Assembly: GCF_023337795.1 (NCBI RefSeq)
Contig: NZ_JALIRS010000020.1
Span: forward strand, 1 to 49,328
Length of the DNA: 49,328 nucleotides
Reading direction: 5' to 3'
Source of the DNA: Lysinibacillus sp. BPa_S21
GTDB lineage: Bacteria; Bacillota; Bacilli; Bacillales_A; Planococcaceae
The stretch's first letter is position 1, and every line of letters begins with the position of its first letter. The position numbers and the translations under genes are program-made. The notes beneath the pieces were generated by a model. It ran no database searches and was not told the origin of the DNA. It saw only the letters and a program-made list of their open reading frames with translations. Shown here one piece after another: positions 17,803 to 26,608 of this stretch.

Positions 17803-18585
17803 TTAAATTTTAGTTGTCGATGCATTTTTCTTCATTGTCAAAATCCCTAAACTCACACAAATTATCGTGATAACTAGTGTAAGAGATAGACTCCACCAAT
17901 AATCCGGCATCTCCATCGTGCCTCTAATTAGTTGAACGCCATATAGCGGTAATTTCCACGGTGAAATTGTCCAAAATGCCCCAACTAAAGTATCCAATAT
18001 TTGCCCAATAAATATGACGGCGAATGCACATGTTGTTGCTACCACTGTTTTAAAAGTCGCGCTCATCATTAATGTTACTGCTATTACAAAGAGTAGCCAA
18101 GAAAAATACGTGATGAAACTTGCCACAAGTGGACCTATCTCAAATGTCCCAAAAAGGATGACCGTATAGTATACGCTCGCAGCAAAACCAGCTAAAATAC
18201 TCACAAAACCAATAGTACTCATGACGACAAATTTACTCATAAAATAAGCACCAAACGATATAGGACGGACATACAATAAAGTGGCCATTCCACTTGCTCT
18301 TTCCTTACTAACGGCTCCTACAAAAGTCGCCATGAAAACGAGTAAACCGATCGTTTGAAATTGTCCAATAGAAGCATACAATAGATCAGCTGGCATTAAT
18401 TCCGGCATCAACATTTCAAAACCTTCTGGTAAGTTACCAACAGCATTTAAAATATCCATCATATAATAGTTTGTCAGTGGATCAGTCATACCGAGTAATG
18501 CAAATACAAGAGGTATCCATAAAAACTTCCAGCTTCGCCATGCCTCTCTGAATTCCTTTTGCAGAAGGACAGTAAATCCTCTCAT
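17803..18585 (-). CDS. yxlG: ABC-2 type permease, YxlG-like
   Basis: A 260-aa membrane protein with six predicted helices and the ABC-2 exporter pattern (KERASGMATLLYVRPIS before helix 3). Its length matches YxlG of the B. subtilis sigY operon, and the gene order E-F-G is the same. It overlaps the ATPase gene by 4 bp. The exported substrate is unknown. Confidence 0.82.
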   Translation of the reverse strand: MRGFTVLLQKEFREAWRSWKFLWIPLVFALLGMTDPLTNYYMMDILNAVGNLPEGFEMLMPELMPADLLYASIGQFQTIGLLVFMATFVGAVSKERASGMATLLYVRPISFGAYFMSKFVVMSTIGFVSILAGFAASVYYTVILFGTFEIGPLVASFITYFSWLLFVIAVTLMMSATFKTVVATTCAFAVIFIGQILDTLVGAFWTISPWKLPLYGVQLIRGTMEMPDYWWSLSLTLVITIICVSLGILTMKKNASTTKI

Positions 18586-19478
18586 ATTTTTCTCGCCACC
18601 TTCATGAAGATTTCTTCAAGTGTTGCTGTTTGTCGCTCTACTTTTCGTATTTTAGAAGGACAACTACTTAAATGTTGAAGCAGCTCCTGCATACTCGGTT
18701 TTTCATCAATAATTTCTATATATACATGAGAGCCCCTTGCTTCTCCTACAAGTTCAGATTGACTGGCAAAAAGTTGTGCCTCTTTTTCAGTGCTAAATTC
18801 TACAACATAATTTGGTTCATCGAAACGTTGTCGAACTTCACGTAAAGTCCCCTGCTCTACTAACTTTCCATCCCGTAAAAACAATAATTGATCTGTCATC
18901 TCTTCGGCATCATTTAAAATATGGGTCGAATATAAAATAGTTGTTTCTTGTTGTAAGCCCTTCAATAAATCAAGAACTTCCCTACGACCTACCGGATCCA
19001 ATGCAGACACAGGTTCATCCAATAACAGTAATTTAGGCTTATGCACAATTGCCTGGGAAATTCCAAGCCGTTGCTTCATACCTCCTGAAAATGTAGCAAT
19101 CTTCTTATTTAAATCATTACCTAGACCTACAAATTCAAGTGTTTTTTGAGCTTCTACTGTGGCTTTTCTTGCTGGTACACTATTTAACTTTGCAGTCATT
19201 TCAGTAAACTCTAACGCGCTTAACCAAGGGTGGAATTGCGGATATTGTGGCAAAAAACCAATATTGGCTCTTAAATCACCATCCAGCATGTTTACACTTC
19301 CAGAGGTTGGTTTTAATAAGCCTGTTAACATCGATAATGTCGTCGTTTTACCAGCGCCATTAGGTCCAATTAATGCTGTCGATGTATTTTTTTCTAATGT
19401 GAATTCGATTCCGTCCACAACTACTCTCTCTGCAAATTGCTTTGTAAGCCCTGTTACCTGAAGTAATGTCGTCATCAT
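18582..19478 (-). CDS. yxlF: ABC transporter ATPase, YxlF-like
   Basis: A 298-aa ATPase with Walker A GPNGAGKTT, signature FSGGMKQRLGISQA, Walker B LLLLDEPVSALDP and a C-terminal domain typical of drug/bacteriocin-type exporters. It overlaps the upstream small gene by 4 bp (ATGA) and the permease by 4 bp. In B. subtilis the yxlCDEFG genes accompany sigma-Y; no sigma factor is present here, and a GntR operator replaces it. Confidence 0.87.
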   Translation of the reverse strand: MMTTLLQVTGLTKQFAERVVVDGIEFTLEKNTSTALIGPNGAGKTTTLSMLTGLLKPTSGSVNMLDGDLRANIGFLPQYPQFHPWLSALEFTEMTAKLNSVPARKATVEAQKTLEFVGLGNDLNKKIATFSGGMKQRLGISQAIVHKPKLLLLDEPVSALDPVGRREVLDLLKGLQQETTILYSTHILNDAEEMTDQLLFLRDGKLVEQGTLREVRQRFDEPNYVVEFSTEKEAQLFASQSELVGEARGSHVYIEIIDEKPSMQELLQHLSSCPSKIRKVERQTATLEEIFMKVARKI

Positions 19479-19675
19479 TGTTTTCTCCCAACTATAAAGT
19501 ACGCAATTGTTCCAACAATATTAGTAAAAATAATTAGAAACACCCATAAAATTTTAGGCCCATTTGTTGCATGGATTTTACGTAAATCAACTAAAGCTAC
19601 AATCATTAAAATGATTTGAACCACAATTAGTGGCGCTATGACTGCCCATGGAACTTTTGCTAACTCCTCCATCAT
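19475..19675 (-). CDS. yxlE: YxlE-like PLDc_N-domain small membrane protein
   Basis: A 66-aa protein with two membrane helices and the PLDc_N pattern (VALVDLRKI...GPKILWVFLIIFTNIVGTIAYFIVGRK). B. subtilis YxlE is a negative regulator in the sigma-Y system. The ATG at 19675 is chosen from GAGGTG 6 bp upstream; an upstream extension to 19771 would run through the operators. Two tandem operators lie directly upstream. Confidence 0.82.
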   Translation of the reverse strand: MMEELAKVPWAVIAPLIVVQIILMIVALVDLRKIHATNGPKILWVFLIIFTNIVGTIAYFIVGRKQ

Positions 19676-19692
19676 ACAGATCACCTCATTCG

Positions 19693-19715
19693 TTGTTATA
19701 TTACTACTATAACAA
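19693..19715. promoter_or_regulatory. GntR-type operator, copy 1 (yxlE promoter)
   Basis: TTGTTATA (19693-19700), 7-bp spacer, TATAACAA (19708-19715). It has the same sequence and spacing as the site in front of the GntR gene at 44702-44724. It starts about 18 bp upstream of the yxlE ATG, so binding would block transcription. Confidence 0.75.
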
Positions 19716-19717
19716 CC

Positions 19718-19740
19718 TTGTTCTATCATGTATATAACAA
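19718..19740. promoter_or_regulatory. GntR-type operator, copy 2 (yxlE promoter)
   Basis: TTGTTCTA (one mismatch), 7-bp spacer, TATAACAA (19733-19740). Its centre is 25 bp from that of copy 1, so two dimers could bind side by side with a slight helical offset. Confidence 0.65.
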
Positions 19741-19833
19741 GATTGTTTTGAATTAACCGACCATCTTCCATACAATTACTAAATATCAGATGTTTGATTA
19801 ACCACTTTTATACATTCTAATTAATTCGAAGAG

Positions 19834-19905
19834 GCTGATTTCCGCTACAGGATACTTGCGGTCGCTTCCTCCGCTGCGCTCCGTTAAGATCTCCCCTTTC
19901 CACTT
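19834..19905. repeat. Degenerate fragment of dispersed element
   Basis: GCTGATTTCCGCTACAGG followed by GC-rich CGGTCGCTTCCTCCGCTGCG, related to the left half of the elements at 33646 and 40449. It occupies the gap between the yxlE operators and the next terminator; nothing else is seen in 19741-19920. Confidence 0.5.
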
Positions 19906-19923
19906 AGTACATTTTCATCCAAA

Positions 19924-19974
19924 AGAAAAACACCTCTCGTTCCTTTTGATTTACTCATTCAACGAAAGGTGTTT
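19924..19974 (-). terminator. Terminator of the acyltransferase gene
   Basis: Near-perfect stem AACACCTCTCGTT (19929-19941) with AACGAAAGGTGTT (19961-19973), one mismatch, followed by TTTTTCTTTT on the minus strand. Confidence 0.8.
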
Positions 19975-20000
19975 AGATCTTATCTCAAATTTTTAAGTCA

Positions 20001-21101
20001 TTAGGCTTTATTTCTCTTTGGTGCTGGCAGATTTCCAAATAAAAACCATGCACGTGGGAAAAGAAGATGCATTGAGCGAATAAATACATAACAGAAAATG
20101 ACCGTTAAAACAAATCTCAAGAATACATATAAATGTATATGTGAAGAAACGAGGCCACTCAAAATACTATCGCTCAATACGTATAAAATACATGGATGGA
20201 CTAAATAAAATCCAAACGAATAAATTCTTAAATGCTCAGCTAATTGATTGAGCTTTCTTCCTCCATGATTGACTAAATAAATACTAACTTTAAATAGTAC
20301 AAAACATGAGAGAAGCATATAGAAAGTAGACAAACATTTAAATGCTATGTATGAAATGTCATCGTACCCTAGGGTGATGCGGAAATAATACAGAATGGTA
20401 TACGCTATGCCTATTAAAAAGGTAAGGGTGATCCATACGAAATATTGTCTTTTCGACCATTGTTCCTTTAAAGATTGATAATGTAATGCAACCCAGCCAC
20501 CGAAGAAAAAGCTTGCAATGTATATGGCAAACAAAGGAACGGTAAAGGAAATATCAAACATTTCAAAGTAACTTTGAACAGCTAATTCAACAGCAAAGCC
20601 AATGATCAATAAATATTTTTTAAACCACCAAAAGCGTTTTACGAGATAGACGAAAAGCGGCATTAAAAAATATAACTGTACTAAAATTAAAATGAAATAT
20701 AATTGATAATAGGCTCCCCCTGTAACAATGGAAGTAAACATTGCCTTCCAACCTGTAAATACTCGAAATCCTTGATAGTAGGAAAATAACTCATAAAAAA
20801 TGGACCAAACAAGGAAAGGTCCTAGAATAAACAAAAATCTACGTTTGTAAAAGTTTGTCCATGTTTGTTTTGTAAAGGGTTTCGACTCGTAATTGTAAAA
20901 CAATGTAAGACCACTTAGAAATACAAAAACAGCCCCTTCAAAGCGAGTAAAACGATTTAAAAATAAATAGTAAAAATAAGATGAATGATCAATTGGGATA
21001 TTATTTAATGCAACCCCAGTAGCATGAATTAAAATAACAAGTAACATCGCCGTTACTCGCATAAATTTTACTGCGTCGATACGTTCTTTATTTAAAGGCA
21101 A
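20001..21101 (-). CDS. Acyltransferase-3 family membrane protein
   Basis: A 366-aa membrane protein with about ten helices and the acyltransferase-3 opening (RIDAVKFMRVTAMLLVILIHA, with the conserved His after helix 1). The family O-acylates envelope sugars and other surface molecules. The open frame reaches ATG 21128, but AGGGAGG lies inside it and points to the TTG at 21101 (8 bp spacing). It has its own terminator, so it is probably monocistronic. Confidence 0.82.
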   Translation of the reverse strand: MPLNKERIDAVKFMRVTAMLLVILIHATGVALNNIPIDHSSYFYYLFLNRFTRFEGAVFVFLSGLTLFYNYESKPFTKQTWTNFYKRRFLFILGPFLVWSIFYELFSYYQGFRVFTGWKAMFTSIVTGGAYYQLYFILILVQLYFLMPLFVYLVKRFWWFKKYLLIIGFAVELAVQSYFEMFDISFTVPLFAIYIASFFFGGWVALHYQSLKEQWSKRQYFVWITLTFLIGIAYTILYYFRITLGYDDISYIAFKCLSTFYMLLSCFVLFKVSIYLVNHGGRKLNQLAEHLRIYSFGFYLVHPCILYVLSDSILSGLVSSHIHLYVFLRFVLTVIFCYVFIRSMHLLFPRAWFLFGNLPAPKRNKA

Positions 21102-21227
21102 TTGAAGAACCTCCCTAGACACAATCATAACTATATAGTAGCTAGGACGTCAACAAACCTTCTGTTAATGTTCTTAGTACATTTTGCTGAGCGACTCCTT
21201 GACGAACTAAAAAAATTATATATAAAA

Positions 21228-21266
21228 AGCACATATAAATTCGATATTACCAAATTTATATGTGCT
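21228..21266 (-). terminator. Terminator downstream of the 563-aa gene
   Basis: Perfect 14-bp stem (21228-21241 with 21253-21266), 11-nt loop, followed by T-rich sequence on the minus strand. A second hairpin, AACAGCTA/TAGCTGTT at 21281-21305, lies between it and the stop codon. Confidence 0.78.
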
Positions 21267-21329
21267 CATAGCTTTCATATAACAGCTAGCCATTATGTAG
21301 CTGTTTTCTTTCTCCATATTGGCCAGACA

Positions 21330-23021
21330 TTAATTTGAATCAAAGCCGTTAGAACCATCGCCTGCTAGCGCCATCGCTAAAGCGTAGAATGTACGACGTG
21401 CTCCAGCACAGTTTGGAGATTCTTTATCAGTAGTAGCGAGGTCTGTAGCAGAGCTAACCGTCCCCTCTGTATTTGAAACATCCGCTAAAATATCTAAGCG
21501 GGCTAAATCCCAAAGACCTGAACGACCGTGCGACGGGAAGGAATGTTGACCATGTAATGCTTGACCCACTTCAAGTTGAATTTTAATAGCTTCTCCGATT
21601 TTATTACTGCTTGCAAACCCTTGACCTGTAAACCCAGGATAAACATTAAACAATCCTACCATCGCCTGATTGATCCCCTCCCCCTTATTAGGCATTTGCC
21701 ACGGATTTTTAACTAATTCGGATGAACCTAACATCGCATTTTCCGGAATGTACATCCCCCAATATTTAGCTTGGCTAAACGAATGATTAATTAAAGTATT
21801 TTTGATTGTTGAATAATTTGTAAATATATCTTGGTAGGTATTCATCATCTGCGTGGCCATCACTGCAGAATCTGAATCAACATTCGGAACAAGATTGTAC
21901 CATGATGAAGCTGTTGGATTTTCAATCAAACTCGCAAAGATCTGTAAGAATGTTATAGCAAATGTATTATATGCCGGGGAATCAAATCGAGCTCTCAGCA
22001 TACTATTCGCTAACGTCACTTCGGAAAATCCATGAACTGGAAGAACTCTTTTAGCAGTTAGTGAATCGTTAAAGGGCTCTTGTTGGAAACACCCTTTAGA
22101 GGCATTGGCAACTGAAGTATTGGAACCCCAATGAGTATAACTAAGTACATCTCTGATTGCGTTTTTCATGTGATATGCAGGATTTAATGAAGCTCCAGTG
22201 TCATTAACTTTTACATCATACACATGTGCAGCCATCCAAAAAGCAATTGCATTTATCGAGGCATTAAGAATAAATCGCTGGTTTTTAGTGTTGAAGTAGG
22301 AATGGTGATCTATATATTCTCTACCACTTGTTCCTGGTTGGATACCAGCAAAAGAAACTTGTCCCGAACTATCCAAAACTGTTGGCATCTCTAAATATTT
22401 TTTTTGAGGATCAGTGGATAAATCTGCGGTAGTTATCCAGTATCCGATTTGTCCCGAATAGGGTCCTGTAGCGAAACGATATGCTTTTTCTGAGTCATTA
22501 TATGTCCAAGCTGACGGAGTACGATGATACATTAACGCATGATATTCTTTAGAAGTTAAAACTTCATTAGCAAAATAATCTCGGTATCGCACTAACAACT
22601 CATCTACTTTAGATAGTGATACATCACTTTGAGATTCATCTAACTTCTTAAGCATTGCTACACCAAGATAAATAAAACCTGCTAATGGATTAATTGTCGG
22701 GAAATTATATGTTCGATTTAGAAGCTTAGGAATAACCGTATTAACCATTTCCTTATAAACCGCATCACGCTCTCCAGCGAGTGCCTTTTGTTGAGCAAAC
22801 TGGGCACAGAACATCATTAATTGTCCAACGCCTTGTTGATATGTGGAAGCATCACTTGTGCCATTTAATAAATGATTCTGGAAAAATTTCCGCACTCGTG
22901 GATATCGACCTTTATCTTTCTTATAAGGATGATTTAAAGATACCTGCTCAGTAGACAATAGAAATGCTTCGGCGAAGGCTTGAGCCTCTTGTAAGGGTGT
23001 AAATGTAGTCAATTGATTCAC
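21330..23021 (-). CDS. Unrecognised 563-aa protein
   Basis: I do not recognise this protein. It has no signal peptide or membrane helix, and it looks like a soluble, mostly helical enzyme or binding protein rich in Asn, Ser, Tyr, His and Trp. Possible functional spots are the HALMYHRTPSAW segment (about residues 161-172), GREYIDHHSYF (about 233-243), and a C-terminal HGQHSFPSHGRSGLWDLARLD stretch. Cys is rare. The ATG at 23021 lies behind AGGAG (minus strand). It is monocistronic, with its own terminator. Some features (long helices, His/Tyr/Asn/Arg clusters) recall alpha/alpha-toroid polysaccharide lyases, but I cannot support that. Confidence 0.75.
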   Translation of the reverse strand: MNQLTTFTPLQEAQAFAEAFLLSTEQVSLNHPYKKDKGRYPRVRKFFQNHLLNGTSDASTYQQGVGQLMMFCAQFAQQKALAGERDAVYKEMVNTVIPKLLNRTYNFPTINPLAGFIYLGVAMLKKLDESQSDVSLSKVDELLVRYRDYFANEVLTSKEYHALMYHRTPSAWTYNDSEKAYRFATGPYSGQIGYWITTADLSTDPQKKYLEMPTVLDSSGQVSFAGIQPGTSGREYIDHHSYFNTKNQRFILNASINAIAFWMAAHVYDVKVNDTGASLNPAYHMKNAIRDVLSYTHWGSNTSVANASKGCFQQEPFNDSLTAKRVLPVHGFSEVTLANSMLRARFDSPAYNTFAITFLQIFASLIENPTASSWYNLVPNVDSDSAVMATQMMNTYQDIFTNYSTIKNTLINHSFSQAKYWGMYIPENAMLGSSELVKNPWQMPNKGEGINQAMVGLFNVYPGFTGQGFASSNKIGEAIKIQLEVGQALHGQHSFPSHGRSGLWDLARLDILADVSNTEGTVSSATDLATTDKESPNCAGARRTFYALAMALAGDGSNGFDSN

Positions 23022-23127
23022 TCCTAAATTTGTATTTTTGAGCTTACAAACATTAAAAGTGAATTATTTTTTCAAAAATAAACCGCTATTTTTTATCACC
23101 ATAAACTTGGATTGATTATTTAACAAA

Positions 23128-23175
23128 ATGTCATCCAACTTTTTAGTTTTATCGACAACTACCTTTCAAAGAGCA
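23128..23175. repeat. Short copy of the CCAACTTTT-type repeat
   Basis: Reads TGTCATCCAACTTTTTAG then TTTTATCGACAACTACC and AAAGAGCAAAAAA, the same order of phrases as at 33899-34076, where the middle part is expanded to about eight units. Here it has about two units. As there, it sits right beside a minus-strand terminator. Confidence 0.65.
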
Positions 23176-23222
23176 AAAAAGAAGATGTACCAAAGTTATA
23201 AAAAACCTTTGGTACATCTTCT
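23174..23222 (-). terminator. Terminator of the kinase-phosphatase operon
   Basis: Perfect 16-bp stem (23180-23195 with 23207-23222), 11-nt loop, then six T on the minus strand, directly after the phosphatase stop. Confidence 0.92.
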
Positions 23223-23225
23223 CAT

Positions 23226-23657
23226 TTATTTATATAGCTTCTGCAGAGCATCTTCCATTTTAGGTCGGATTGTCACTTGTGGACGGGCGTTTTTAACAGC
23301 CTCTTCTGCTTCCTCTAGAGAATTGGCCATGCCAAGCTCCATTAATACAGCAGTCGCTGCAACTCCTGCGCGTCCTCCTCCGCTTCTGCAATGGAAGTAC
23401 ACTTTCTGCCCATTCTCATAGGCAGCAGCAATTTCTTTCGCAACCTTTTGAATAGATGGTGCTACTTCTATGTCCTCATCAGCAATTGGCATATGCTTGT
23501 ACACATATGAAGCTGCATCTTGCTCCTCATTGGATAAGCCGTTCACTCGAACATCAATCACGATATCAACCGTTTCTTGCTCAAAAGCTGAATTTGCATC
23601 TTTCGCACCGCCAAAGAATAATCGATCCTTCACTAATACATCGTAATTTTTCTCCAT
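23226..23657 (-). CDS. Dual-specificity/tyrosine-type protein phosphatase
   Basis: A 143-aa cysteine phosphatase with the P-loop HCRSGGGRAG (C-x5-R) at about residues 89-98 and an upstream DIVIDVR strand, with Asp in the ADEDIE loop as possible acid. It follows the PfkB kinase gene by 20 bp and ends in the shared terminator. It could dephosphorylate a protein or a sugar phosphate made by the kinase; the pairing does not decide between them. ATG 23657 is preferred over GTG 23666 by spacing to GGAG. Confidence 0.82.
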   Translation of the reverse strand: MEKNYDVLVKDRLFFGGAKDANSAFEQETVDIVIDVRVNGLSNEEQDAASYVYKHMPIADEDIEVAPSIQKVAKEIAAAYENGQKVYFHCRSGGGRAGVAATAVLMELGMANSLEEAEEAVKNARPQVTIRPKMEDALQKLYK

Positions 23658-23677
23658 AGTATGCACGCTCCAAACAA

Positions 23678-24625
23678 CTATTTAAGTAAATGCTTAATAT
23701 CATCATAAAAAGGAAGAGCTGTTAATGCCCCTGCTTTAGTGGCTGCTAAAGCACCTAGCTTATTACCAAAGCTTACACAACGGGCAAGTTCCTCCTCCGT
23801 TGTAGGTAAACCATTGTAATGGACATCGCGTAATACACCGGCCATAAACGCATCTCCAGCACCTGTAGTATCTACTGGCACAACCTTTTCTGTCGGAACA
23901 TGGATAACCTCACCATTTAATACCGCATATGTGCCGTTCTCCCCTACTGTTACTAAAATAATAGGCACTAAATAACTGTTTAATTGCTCAATTCCCTCTT
24001 CCAAGCTAGTTGTTTCTGTCAGGAAGAATAATTCCTCATCAGTAACCTTTAAAATATCTACGTTCTCGAAAAATGACGTGATGGTTTCACGGCAAACCTG
24101 CTCACTGCTCCAACGTAGAGGGCGAATATTCGCATCCATTGCGATAATAGCTCCTTTTTCCTTTGCCAACTCTACAGCAGCACGAGTTGTTTCAAGAGCT
24201 GTTGGATGGAACATTGTACCCGAGCACACAGTTAAAGCAGATGCATGTTTGAAAGCTGCATCGTTTAATTGTGTTGCTTCTACTTGTAAATCTGGCGTCT
24301 CATCGACATAATCCTTAAAAATTCGTTCACATGCTTCTGTTAAATGTACATAGACACCACTAACACGCTTCGCAGGGTTAAATACGGCATAATCCAGGTT
24401 TACCCCTTCTTGTGCAAGGCCTTCTCGAACAAATTGAGAGCCTTCGTCATCTCCTGTAATCGTAATTAATGACGATGGCGCACCGATACGGCTAATTCCC
24501 GCAGCAACATTTACCGTTGCACCACCCATATATTTAGTAAAAGAAGTGTTTGTTACGTCATCAGCGATATAGTCAATAAAAGCATCGCCATAAACTAAAA
24601 TATAATCCTTATCTTCCTTTGTCAT
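23678..24625 (-). CDS. PfkB-family carbohydrate kinase (fructokinase-like)
   Basis: A 315-aa ribokinase-family sugar kinase. PfkB signature 1 (GGATVNVAAGISRIG, about residues 34-48) and signature 2 with the catalytic Asp (DTTGAGDAFMAGVL, about 255-268) are both intact. The pattern is closest to fructokinases of the ScrK type, but the sugar is not certain. GGGAGG is 6 bp upstream of the ATG. No transporter or sugar hydrolase gene accompanies it, only the phosphatase. Confidence 0.85.
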   Translation of the reverse strand: MTKEDKDYILVYGDAFIDYIADDVTNTSFTKYMGGATVNVAAGISRIGAPSSLITITGDDEGSQFVREGLAQEGVNLDYAVFNPAKRVSGVYVHLTEACERIFKDYVDETPDLQVEATQLNDAAFKHASALTVCSGTMFHPTALETTRAAVELAKEKGAIIAMDANIRPLRWSSEQVCRETITSFFENVDILKVTDEELFFLTETTSLEEGIEQLNSYLVPIILVTVGENGTYAVLNGEVIHVPTEKVVPVDTTGAGDAFMAGVLRDVHYNGLPTTEEELARCVSFGNKLGALAATKAGALTALPFYDDIKHLLK

Positions 24626-24721
24626 TGTTGTCCTCCCGAAACTCTAGTCATTATAGATTAACATGAAATTTGATGTCGTATAAAGTTTTAAACTTTCGGA
24701 AAAATAATCAATGATCCCTTG

Positions 24722-24800
24722 GCTTAATTGAGACCGGAATCGGCGTTGGTCATTGCCACAGGACTCGGCGTTCTTAGACTGAGTTCCTCTATTTCAGCAA
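24722..24800. repeat. Strongly decayed fragment of dispersed element
   Basis: Contains GTTGGTCATTGCCACAGGAC and GAGTTCCTCTATTTCAGC, alignable with the GTTGGTCACGAAGGCGTTATCACAGGAC part of the elements at 33646 and 40449, but the stem-loop no longer pairs. The rest of 24626-24920 has nothing else I can support. Confidence 0.45.
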
Positions 24801-24920
24801 GTGTTTGAACACTCGTTCCAAAGAAGATAAGATGCCGTCAGAATATCATCATTTATTCAAAAACTTGAGTCATCCTCTATCTTTGTTATACTTGCCTATA
24901 GAAAGGTAGGGATTTTGACA

Positions 24921-25484
24921 ATGAGTATTACAATTCGACAAGCGCAACCACAGGATGCCCATGCCGTTGTACCATTAATTATTGATGCGATTGGTGATAT
25001 TGCCAACCGATTAACTGGAGAACATACAGCTCAAGCAGTGGAACAAGAGCTTACTGTACTATTCAAGCGTGAGGACAATCGACATTCCTATTTAAATACT
25101 TTTGTTGCCGTTGAGAATGAACAAGTAGTAGGAATTCTTGTTTACTATAATGGCGTCGAAGCTATTCACATGGATGAAAATCTTGTTAAATGGCTTCAAG
25201 AAAAAAATGCACCGTCCATCATCATCGATAAAGAGGCACATGAAGATGAATATTATATTGATACTATTTGTGTAGCACCAGAAGCTCGTGGAAAAGGTAT
25301 AGGATCATTATTATTACAATTCGCCATAGAGGAAACACAAAAACGAGGCTATACAAAATTATCATTAAACGTTGAAACGCAAAAAGAGGACGCTCGTCGT
25401 CTTTACGAACGTATGGGCTTTGTGATTACAGAGCCATGGTCCATAATCGATGAACCATTTCATCATATGGTGAAGCAATTTTAG
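24921..25484 (+). CDS. GNAT-family N-acetyltransferase
   Basis: A 187-aa acetyltransferase with the acetyl-CoA loop (VAPEARGKGIGSLLLQFA, the R/Q-x-x-G-x-G/A motif) and a C-terminal LYERMGFV segment. The substrate is unknown. The ATG at 24921 has AGGTAGGG upstream at proper spacing. The DMT transporter gene follows at once, so the two are probably cotranscribed. Confidence 0.87.
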   Translation: MSITIRQAQPQDAHAVVPLIIDAIGDIANRLTGEHTAQAVEQELTVLFKREDNRHSYLNTFVAVENEQVVGILVYYNGVEAIHMDENLVKWLQEKNAPSIIIDKEAHEDEYYIDTICVAPEARGKGIGSLLLQFAIEETQKRGYTKLSLNVETQKEDARRLYERMGFVITEPWSIIDEPFHHMVKQF

Positions 25485-25502
25485 GAAGTGAAACAAAAAA
25501 AC

Positions 25503-26420
25503 ATGAAGAAAAATTTATTTTATCCTCTTTTAATTGTCATTGCTTCTAGTAGCTACGGTATATTATCGACAATTGTCAAAGTAGCTATGCAGCATGGCTT
25601 TACAACAGGAGAGGCAGTATCGAGTCAATATATTATTGGCTTTATGCTTGTTGCAACTATTTTTATTTTGACACAAAGACAATTACCAAAGATTTCTAAA
25701 AAGGGACTGCTCATTTTAGTGTGCGCCGGGATACTTACCGGTACTACAGGAATTGTATACGGAGAATCATTGAAGTATCTTCCCGCCTCTCTGGCAGTAG
25801 TCATGCTCTTCCAATTCACATGGATCGGCTTATTAATAGATTGCGCACTGCATAAACGCTTACCAAGTCGGACTGAAGTGATTTCTATCATTGTATTATT
25901 TGCTGGAACTATTTTAGCGGCTGGTGTACTCAATGTAGATTTAAGCGGTATTGCGATTCAAGGCTGGCTACTAGGTTTTACTGCTGCCTTTACTTTTGCT
26001 TGCTTTATCCAATTTAACTCTCGTCATGTGGAAGGTATTACAACTACATCACGCGTGATGATTGTTTCTTTTGTCGCCCTTATCGTAATTAGTATTTTCT
26101 TAAACCCTGAAGTTCTTTGGAACGGTAAATTATTTGCCGGTGGTTTATGGAAATTCGGACTAGCATTAGGACTATTCGGTATTATTTTGCCGATTTATTT
26201 ATTCTCTATAGCGGTTCCGAAGGTGGGAGGAGCACTTGCCTCTATTCTAAGTGCAATCGAGTTACCTGTTGCTGTAACTGTTTCCGTTATTGTTTTACAT
26301 GAACCTTTAACATTTTTACAAATAGCGGGTATTATTTTAGTTATTCTAGGTATGATGCTACCGACCATACTTTCGCAGCGACGACAAAAGAATCAATCTT
26401 TAGAGCCTACTAGTAAGTAA
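25503..26420 (+). CDS. DMT/EamA-family transporter
   Basis: A ten-helix protein of about 305 aa with two EamA repeats, the usual layout of drug/metabolite exporters (relatives of RhaT/YdcZ-like permeases). The start is unclear: GTG at 25488 is too close to AGGAAG and ATG at 25503 rather far, so coupling to the upstream acetyltransferase (stop at 25484) may be used. The acetyltransferase could modify what this protein exports; that is a guess. Confidence 0.82.
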   Translation: MKKNLFYPLLIVIASSSYGILSTIVKVAMQHGFTTGEAVSSQYIIGFMLVATIFILTQRQLPKISKKGLLILVCAGILTGTTGIVYGESLKYLPASLAVVMLFQFTWIGLLIDCALHKRLPSRTEVISIIVLFAGTILAAGVLNVDLSGIAIQGWLLGFTAAFTFACFIQFNSRHVEGITTTSRVMIVSFVALIVISIFLNPEVLWNGKLFAGGLWKFGLALGLFGIILPIYLFSIAVPKVGGALASILSAIELPVAVTVSVIVLHEPLTFLQIAGIILVILGMMLPTILSQRRQKNQSLEPTSK

Positions 26421-26439
26421 ATTTTAATCTAAATAAAGA

Positions 26440-26476
26440 AAGGGAGATGTATTCAGATTATTGATACATCTCCCTT
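26440..26476 (+). terminator. Terminator of the GNAT-DMT operon
   Basis: Perfect 13-bp stem AAGGGAGATGTAT (26440-26452) and ATACATCTCCCTT (26464-26476), with a moderate T-rich tail. Confidence 0.8.
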
Positions 26477-26495
26477 ATTTCTATACTAACTTTTA

Positions 26496-26603
26496 TCAAC
26501 CATGTGCTCCGTCCATAAACGCTGTGAATTGTGTACGTGTTAAGTTTTCGCTTGGTCTAAAATTCTTGAAAAGTAAAGGGTTGTTGAAGTAACCCTTGTT
26601 AGA
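26496..26603 (-). pseudogene. Remnant of an S-layer homology (SLH) domain
   Basis: On the minus strand an uninterrupted frame ending with TGA at 26496 encodes a 35-residue tail including FRPSENLTRTQFTAFMDGA, which fits the second half of an SLH repeat (F-x-P, then L-T-R-x-Q-F-x-x-F). There is a stop just before it and no start codon, so only the C-terminal scrap of a cell-surface protein is left. Confidence 0.6.
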
Positions 26604-26608
26604 TTAAA

